From Aliivibrio_A sp016764915 (GTDB taxonomy: Bacteria > Pseudomonadota > Gammaproteobacteria > Enterobacterales > Vibrionaceae), in assembly GCA_965224595.1 (NCBI GenBank), contig OZ245058.1:1674001-1738000 (forward strand): 64,000 nucleotides of DNA, given 5' to 3'. A program made the position numbers and the translations under genes. The notes beneath the pieces were generated by a model that searched no databases, was not told the DNA's origin, and saw only the letters and a list, made by a program, of their open reading frames with translations. Shown here in pieces: positions 58,988 through 64,000 of the stretch (the stretch's first letter is position 1; each line of letters opens with the position of its first letter).

Positions 58988-61279
58988 TTATTGAGTTAGC
59001 TGAACTCTTAACTGTTTAGCGGCGGTCACCATATTGGTTAATGCTGCTTCAGTCTCTTGCCAATTTCGAGTTTTCAAACCGCAATCGGGATTGACCCATA
59101 AACGCTCAACGGGAATTTTATCCGCTGCTTTTTGTAATAACGCAACAATCCACTCAACATCTGGAATGTTAGGTGAATGAATATCATACACCCCCGGTCC
59201 AATCTCATTTGGGTAGTTAAACGCTTCAAACGCTTTCAGCAATTCCATGTTTGAACGTGAGGTTTCAATGGTGATCACATCGGCATCTAACGCAGCAACA
59301 GAATCGATAATCTCATTAAACTCGCTGTAACACATGTGAGTATGAATTTGAGTTTCAGGTTTTGCGCTGGCTGCTGAAATCTTAAAAGCATCAACGGCCC
59401 AATCAAGGTACTCCTGCTGTTGTGATTTTTTAAGAGGTAAACCTTCACGAATCGCAGGTTCGTCTATCTGGATAATATTAATACCCGCTTGTTGTAGATC
59501 GCTGACTTCATCTTGCAGCGCTAAAGCGAGCTGTAGGGCAATCTCTTTACGAGTGATATCTTCGCGAGGGAAAGTCCAGCCTAAAATAGTCACAGGACCA
59601 GTCAGCATCCCTTTTACTTGCTTTTTAGTGAGCGATTGTGCGTAGGTGGTCCACTCTACTGTAATTGCTTTTTTTCGCTCAATGTCCGCGGTTACGATAG
59701 CGGGTTTCACACAGCGTGAGCCGTAACTTTGTACCCAACCAAAACGTGTCACATCAAATCCGGATAAGTGCTCAGCAAAATATTCAACCATATCATTACG
59801 CTCAGCTTCACCGTGCACCAGCACATCAAGATCAAGAGCTTCTTGGCGCGCAATCGCATCACTAATGTGTCCTTTGATTACTTTGTTGTACTCTGTTGCA
59901 TCAATGCGTCCATGTTTAAAATCACTGCGTTGGCTACGAATCTCGGCCGTTTGAGGGAAAGAGCCTATAGTAGTCGTTGGCAATAATGGAAGCCCCAACA
60001 CCTCTTTTTGATGGTGTGCTCGTTCGGCATACCCTGCGCTGCGTTCTCCCGATCTTTTTGTGATGCCATTAACACGTTGCTTAACCGATGCTTTATTCAC
60101 ATGAGTTGCACTCGCACGCTCAACAATCGGCTGACTGTATTGAGCGCATTGATTAATCGCTATCTCATCGCCATCCAGTGCAGCTCCTAACAAACTGATT
60201 TCACGACATTTTTGTTTGGCAAATGATAACCAACTGCGTACTTCTGGATCTAGATGTGTTTCTAAATCTAAATCCACGGGGCTGTGTAGCAGTGAACATG
60301 AACTTGCAATCCACAAACGCTCCCCTAACGTCTCTTTTAATGGCTGAAGCACCGATAACCACTGATTCAAATCTGCGCGCCATACATTACGACCATTGAC
60401 AACGCCTGCCGATAACACCCAATCAACAGGGAGTTTATCAACCACACTGCTTAGTTGCTGCGGTGTTGCGGCAAGATCAATATGCAAACCATTAACCGGC
60501 AACTCAATGATCTTATCTAAGTTGTGGTCAATGGAATCAAAGTAAGTAGTGAGCAGTAACTTTACCTCTCCAGCAATAACTTGATATGCAACTTTAAAGG
60601 CGTTGAGCCACTTTTTCGGCAGCTCTAATGAAAGAATTGGCTCATCGATTTGCACCCACTCAACACCAAGACTTGCCAGCTTTGATAAAATTTGCTGGTA
60701 CGACGTAAGCAAACGAGGCAATAAGGCAAGTCGGTCAAAACCCTCTTCTGTCTCTTTACCCAACCATAAATAACTTAAAGGTCCAAGCAGTACTGGCTTC
60801 ACATTGTGTCCTGATTTCACCGCTTCTGCGACTTCATCAAACAGCTGAGTCCAACTCACTTCAAATTGCTGATCCTTACTAAACTCTGGAACAATATAGT
60901 GATAGTTAGTGTTAAACCATTTGGTCATATCCGAGGCTGCTGCACCACAACCACAATCAGATTGCGACTGACCTCTGCCCACTTTAAACAGTGTATCTAA
61001 ATCAATAAGCGTCTCGTTAGGATTATGACGCTTAGGTACGTTACCTAAAAGCAGGCTAGTGGTAAGTACATGGTCATACCAAGCAAAATCCCCTGCAGAT
61101 ACAAAGTCTAGCCCTGCTCCCGCTTGTTCTCCCCAATGACGATTACGCAATAAACTGCCAACCTCAAGTAACTCTTGTTTTTCAATCTCACCTCGCCAAT
61201 ATTTCTCTAACGTAAATTTCAGCTCGCGTTGTGAGCCCACTCGAGGGTAGCCTAAAATGTGTGTTGTTGTTTTCGTCAT
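58988..61279 (-). CDS. metE: Cobalamin-independent methionine synthase
   Basis: MetE transfers a methyl group from 5-methyltetrahydropteroyl-tri-glutamate to homocysteine. The 763-aa two-barrel enzyme has the N-terminal HILGYPRVGSQRELKFTLE and C-terminal zinc ligands in HMCYSEF, GEAERNDMVEYF and NPDCGLKTR. AAAAGGAATAGAACA gives a ribosome binding site before ATG 61279. It is divergent from metR with MetR- and MetJ-like sites in between. Confidence 0.97.
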   Translation of the reverse strand: MTKTTTHILGYPRVGSQRELKFTLEKYWRGEIEKQELLEVGSLLRNRHWGEQAGAGLDFVSAGDFAWYDHVLTTSLLLGNVPKRHNPNETLIDLDTLFKVGRGQSQSDCGCGAAASDMTKWFNTNYHYIVPEFSKDQQFEVSWTQLFDEVAEAVKSGHNVKPVLLGPLSYLWLGKETEEGFDRLALLPRLLTSYQQILSKLASLGVEWVQIDEPILSLELPKKWLNAFKVAYQVIAGEVKLLLTTYFDSIDHNLDKIIELPVNGLHIDLAATPQQLSSVVDKLPVDWVLSAGVVNGRNVWRADLNQWLSVLQPLKETLGERLWIASSCSLLHSPVDLDLETHLDPEVRSWLSFAKQKCREISLLGAALDGDEIAINQCAQYSQPIVERASATHVNKASVKQRVNGITKRSGERSAGYAERAHHQKEVLGLPLLPTTTIGSFPQTAEIRSQRSDFKHGRIDATEYNKVIKGHISDAIARQEALDLDVLVHGEAERNDMVEYFAEHLSGFDVTRFGWVQSYGSRCVKPAIVTADIERKKAITVEWTTYAQSLTKKQVKGMLTGPVTILGWTFPREDITRKEIALQLALALQDEVSDLQQAGINIIQIDEPAIREGLPLKKSQQQEYLDWAVDAFKISAASAKPETQIHTHMCYSEFNEIIDSVAALDADVITIETSRSNMELLKAFEAFNYPNEIGPGVYDIHSPNIPDVEWIVALLQKAADKIPVERLWVNPDCGLKTRNWQETEAALTNMVTAAKQLRVQLTQ

Positions 61280-61312
61280 TGTTCTATTCCTTTTCTAACC
61301 AATCGACACTAA

Positions 61313-61328
61313 AGATGTCTAGATGGCT
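61313..61328. promoter_or_regulatory. Tandem met boxes near metE (MetJ operator candidate)
   Basis: AGATGTCT and AGATGGCT are adjacent octamers matching the AGACGTCT consensus at seven and six of eight positions. They lie 34 bp upstream of metE. Confidence 0.55.
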
Positions 61329-61378
61329 AAACAATGACGCATTTATTTACAATCAACAATTTCTAATTACTCATATCA

Positions 61379-61399
61379 ATGATGAATTTATCTCATCAT
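61379..61399. promoter_or_regulatory. MetR-type site between metE and metR
   Basis: ATGATGA-N7-TCATCAT is a perfect seven-base dyad and contains TGAA-N5-CTCA, one mismatch from the MetR consensus TGAA-N5-TTCA. Confidence 0.6.
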
Positions 61400-61417
61400 T
61401 ATAAATATCCCTCCCGT

Positions 61418-61459
61418 AGCCGTCTGGATGTTTACAAGTCTGCATATATACTCTACTGT
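61418..61459 (+). promoter_or_regulatory. metR promoter with three tandem met boxes
   Basis: AGCCGTCT, GGATGTTT and ACAAGTCT (61418-61441) are consecutive octamers matching the met box at seven, five and six of eight positions. They overlap a promoter TTTACA-N17-TACTGT (61431-61459), so MetJ with S-adenosylmethionine would block metR. Confidence 0.5.
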
Positions 61460-61509
61460 AGAGTCACCAAACACACTCGCCGTCGCCTATTTAGGAATGG
61501 ATAGAAATA

Positions 61510-62421
61510 ATGATTGAGCTTAAGCATTTAAGAACGTTAACCAAATTACGTGATACTGGATCGTTAACAGCCACAGCCACGGCACTGCATTTAACGCAGT
61601 CGGCGCTCTCTCATCAACTCAAAGATTTAGAAGTCAGAATTGGCGGCACACTGTTTTTTCGCAAAACCAAACCCGTAAAATTTACCGCTGAAGGCGATAT
61701 TTTCCTCGCACTTGCCGATGAAATATTACCAAAAATCGCAAAATCTGAGCACGATGTCGCGAGCTTAAAAGAGGATCTCAATGGCAGGCTTCATATGGCG
61801 ATTGAGTGTCATTCCTGCTTCCAGTGGCTAATGCCTGCACTAAAAGAGTATCAAGTCAGTTGGCCGAGTGTGGTATTGGATTTCTCGTCAGGTTTCAGTT
61901 TTGAACCACTACCCGCTCTGGTTGCAGGAGAGCTCGACCTGGTCATTACCTCAGACATTCAACCTCGTTCTGAAGTGCACTACGAACCTTTGTTTGATTT
62001 TGAAATGAAGCTCATCATGTCAACTTCCCATCCTCTGGCTAATCGTGAGCAGATCTTGCCAGAAGATTTAAGCGATCAAACGATGATCTCATACCCAGTC
62101 CCCAAACAGCGATTGGACGTGGTGAAACACTTTCTGCAACCAGCAGGCGTTGAGCCCAATAAATGGAAAAAGGCTGATAATACATTAATGTTAGTTCAAA
62201 TGGTGTCAGCAGGTTTAGGGGTTGCAGCTCTTCCAAACTGGGCGATCAGTGAATTTTCACGTCAAGGATTGATAGTAAGTAAACCTTTAGGGGAAGGATT
62301 ATGGCGACGACTCTTTGCAGCAGTAAGACACTCTGAGCATGACAGACGCTATTTACAAGCTTTCTTCTCAACAGCTAAAATCGAGAGTAAAAGCCATCTT
62401 GATGATATCAAAATGGCTTAA
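61510..62421 (+). CDS. metR: MetR, LysR-family activator of methionine genes
   Basis: MetR activates metE and related genes with homocysteine as coactivator. The 303-aa protein starts MIELKHLRTLTKLRDTGSLT and has the LysR helix-turn-helix (LHLTQSALSHQLKDLE) and the MetR effector region (MAIECHSCFQWLMPAL; SSGFSFEPLPAL). Divergent position from metE is the classical arrangement. Confidence 0.96.
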   Translation: MIELKHLRTLTKLRDTGSLTATATALHLTQSALSHQLKDLEVRIGGTLFFRKTKPVKFTAEGDIFLALADEILPKIAKSEHDVASLKEDLNGRLHMAIECHSCFQWLMPALKEYQVSWPSVVLDFSSGFSFEPLPALVAGELDLVITSDIQPRSEVHYEPLFDFEMKLIMSTSHPLANREQILPEDLSDQTMISYPVPKQRLDVVKHFLQPAGVEPNKWKKADNTLMLVQMVSAGLGVAALPNWAISEFSRQGLIVSKPLGEGLWRRLFAAVRHSEHDRRYLQAFFSTAKIESKSHLDDIKMA

Positions 62422-62429
62422 TATTCAAT

Positions 62430-62630
62430 TTACCGAGTGTACGACTTAAACTGATTGGTTAATGGATCATAGTGATAACCCAATGTATCAAGTTTTCCAA
62501 TCACCCCCTCCATATCCATCTCATACGTGCTGATCAAGTCATCAAAGCTGTCACACTCTAGCCGCAGTTTTTCGTTTACAATACCCAATAAAATTGAGCT
62601 GTTCATTTTTGAAGCATTGGTTAAATCCAT
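62430..62630 (-). CDS. DUF4250 family small protein
   Basis: The 66-aa protein fits DUF4250: MNSSILLGIVNEKLRLECDS, then a helix and LGYHYDPLTNQF. I start at ATG 62630 after GGGAG; an adjacent GTG is at 62633. It is convergent with metR with an eight-base gap. Function unknown. Confidence 0.8.
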   Translation of the reverse strand: MDLTNASKMNSSILLGIVNEKLRLECDSFDDLISTYEMDMEGVIGKLDTLGYHYDPLTNQFKSYTR

Positions 62631-62715
62631 CACTCACTCCCTCTGAATGCGCCTACTATCAGTCTAGTAGAAGATAGTAAAATAGAAAGCGTATTGGTGC
62701 GGGTTTGCAACGATC

Positions 62716-63408
62716 CTACAACAAAATTGTTTGCAATGTTAAGGAGCTTGATAACAGTATTAAAGAGAGTGAAATTTGCACTTTACTCACTGTTTGCACA
62801 CGAATTAAGTGCCATACCCAGCCAACAACACCCATCACCAACAGCACAAAACTGCTCAATAATAGCGGTGTTATCTGTTGCAGTAACGACGCTTCAAGTG
62901 CACTGATTGGAATCAACGTCGTCATGATCAATAGCATGACTGCGACGGTACCAACCACCGGCAATATTTTATGGAAAGCTTGCAGTCGGCTTCTGGCTTG
63001 AAGCAAAAACAAATGTGCCAGGCTTGAGCCCAGTATCACTACTAGTAATAAGATAAATAGCAGAGAAAAAAGAGTGAATTTCTGGGTAATCAACCATCCT
63101 AAACTTATCAACGCAGCCACATTGGACAAATTAAGCAGGATAATTGGCCCTTTATCACGCGTTTTACTGATTTTTACTTTCACAGTAAAAGCGGTAAGAA
63201 AAATTAACGGCAACAAAACAATGGGAGCCAACCATGTTAATAGCGCCCAGCCTATGATAATAACAGGTAATATTTTATGAACTCGTCCCCTTTGTCCTGG
63301 GCAAATATCTCCTTTTTGCAATACCAATGAGAGGATGAGCTGGGCACCCAGTAAAGCAGGTATTAAAATAGTGTGTGCGTGAGCAACCAAAGTGTCAAAG
63401 TACGGCAT
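62716..63408 (-). CDS. Polytopic membrane protein, unknown function
   Basis: The 230-aa protein has about seven hydrophobic helices. Histidines near helix 1 (LVAHAHTILIP), before helix 2 (RVHKILPVIIIGW) and in GSSLAHLFLLQA and AFHKILPVVGT recall small heme- or metal-binding membrane proteins; an internal similarity (HKILPV occurs twice, ~44 and ~145) suggests a duplicated module. No family is recognised. The next minus-strand gene upstream is a transporter 60 bp away. Confidence 0.72.
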   Translation of the reverse strand: MPYFDTLVAHAHTILIPALLGAQLILSLVLQKGDICPGQRGRVHKILPVIIIGWALLTWLAPIVLLPLIFLTAFTVKVKISKTRDKGPIILLNLSNVAALISLGWLITQKFTLFSLLFILLLVVILGSSLAHLFLLQARSRLQAFHKILPVVGTVAVMLLIMTTLIPISALEASLLQQITPLLLSSFVLLVMGVVGWVWHLIRVQTVSKVQISLSLILLSSSLTLQTILL

Positions 63409-63468
63409 AGTTGAGTCCTAAATAGTGAGCCGCAAGTATAAAGGGCATCAATAGTGGACTCAAATCCT

Positions 63469-64000
63469 TTATATAAGCTCTATTTTTTGTGAGCTCGGTG
63501 TTTCAGGTTGCATCAAAGAGTAAATCGAAACTAACATGGCAATAATAAGCAATGAAGCACCAATCATCACCCCTAGCCATTGAAAATATTGCCAACAAAA
63601 AATTAGGTAAAAACCCCCTAAACTGCCGCCAACGTAGTAGTGAACCAAATAGAGTGAAGTCGCGGATGCTTTGGCTTGTTTTGCATTTCGTCCGATCCAA
63701 CCGTAAGCGATCGAGTGAGTAAAAAATGCCCCGGTACTTATCAAACACAGACCAATCACCACGGCGGGTATTGAATCAAACCACGCCACTAACAGACCAC
63801 TCGACAGGATAACAGTTCCAAGCACCATGCCAGATTCAGCACCAAAACGGCGAATCCACTTACCACTGAGTGAAGAACTTACTGTTCCCGTTAAATAACA
63901 GATAAAAATCATCGAGGTAATACTCACTGGTAATGAAAATGGCGCTTCGACCAAACGAAATCCCATCACTGAGTACAAATTGACAAACAGTGCGAAATTT
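63469..64000 (-). CDS. MFS transporter, YnfM-like, C-terminal part (cut by window edge)
   Basis: The frame stays open to the window end (NFALFVNLYSVMGFRLVEAP at the edge), so at least 177 C-terminal residues are present and the gene begins outside. Helices and the motif GWIGRNAKQAKASATSLYLV resemble the YnfM-type major-facilitator proteins, where this loop lies in the second half. Substrate is unknown. Confidence 0.82.
   Translation of the reverse strand, partial: NFALFVNLYSVMGFRLVEAPFSLPVSITSMIFICYLTGTVSSSLSGKWIRRFGAESGMVLGTVILSSGLLVAWFDSIPAVVIGLCLISTGAFFTHSIAYGWIGRNAKQAKASATSLYLVHYYVGGSLGGFYLIFCWQYFQWLGVMIGASLLIIAMLVSIYSLMQPETPSSQKIELI

Noticed and set aside
1..64000. tRNA, rRNA, CRISPR array, replication origin or prophage
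   Set aside because: I saw no tRNA-like cloverleaf, rRNA segment, regularly spaced repeats, DnaA-box cluster or phage structural genes.

Overview
The window looks like chromosome 1 of a Vibrio (family Vibrionaceae). The evidence is in the genes themselves: a PanP-type aspartate decarboxylase next to HexR, a TfoX competence regulator, a periplasmic CpdP-type cyclic-nucleotide phosphodiesterase, FabV, a long (~480 aa) GAPDH, a DUF2913 protein, and a core order (serC / DUF945 / sensor kinase / tfoX / lysO / panP / hexR / grxA / ybjL) that, from memory, resembles the V. cholerae tfoX neighbourhood. Base composition is moderately AT-rich. I saw no rRNA, tRNA, CRISPR array or intact insertion sequence. 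Both ends cut genes: lrp on the left and an MFS transporter on the right.

Layout. 1-7.2 kb: housekeeping block lrp< ald> trxB> cydD> cydC> <serC. 7.4-9.5 kb: a translationally coupled hemerythrin / DUF2249 / polytopic membrane protein cassette, likely for NO or low-oxygen stress. 9.5-14.9 kb: an accessory patch with a cold-shock gene between 66-bp direct repeats, an isolated ATP-grasp (D-Ala-D-Ala ligase-like) gene, a YkgJ cysteine-cluster protein, a REP-associated tyrosine transposase (RAYT), at least eight dispersed REP-like sequences, two truncated integrase starts and a toxin remnant. 15-22.5 kb: DUF945 protein, a cyclic-nucleotide-binding-domain histidine kinase with a degenerate receiver domain, its response regulator, a YfaZ porin-like protein, TfoX, an HDOD protein and LysO. 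22.6-31 kb: panP, hexR, cpdP, grxA, ybjL, fabV. 31-38.4 kb: redox and fatty-acid genes with local regulators (nfsA, AhpD-like, LysR, Tat-exported nitroreductase + MarR, fadE + PsrA-like). 38.6-50.4 kb: M20 peptidase, gapA, nhaA, an AttH/FtsX/ATPase operon, DUF2913, bcr, rsuA. 50.4-64 kb: radD, a 26-aa membrane microprotein, a five-gene Lol-like envelope operon, rplY, DUF1289, a META-domain lipoprotein, metE<>metR, DUF4250, and membrane proteins.

How they fit together. Several regulator-target pairs lie inside the window: HexR with candidate operators at its own gene and at gapA; a PsrA-like repressor with an AAAC-N4-GTTT operator in front of the psrA-fadE operon; MetR with a MetR-type box plus tandem met boxes between metE and metR; a MarR gene behind twin CGATATCG palindromes. 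The least explained parts are the LolA-like / two FtsX permeases / ATPase / outer-membrane barrel operon at 52.4-57.5 kb, the kinase whose receiver domain has lost every phospho-chemistry residue, and the REP-riddled accessory patch. Start codons were moved inward from the longest open frame wherever a ribosome binding site or family alignment from memory supported it; these choices are stated entry by entry.
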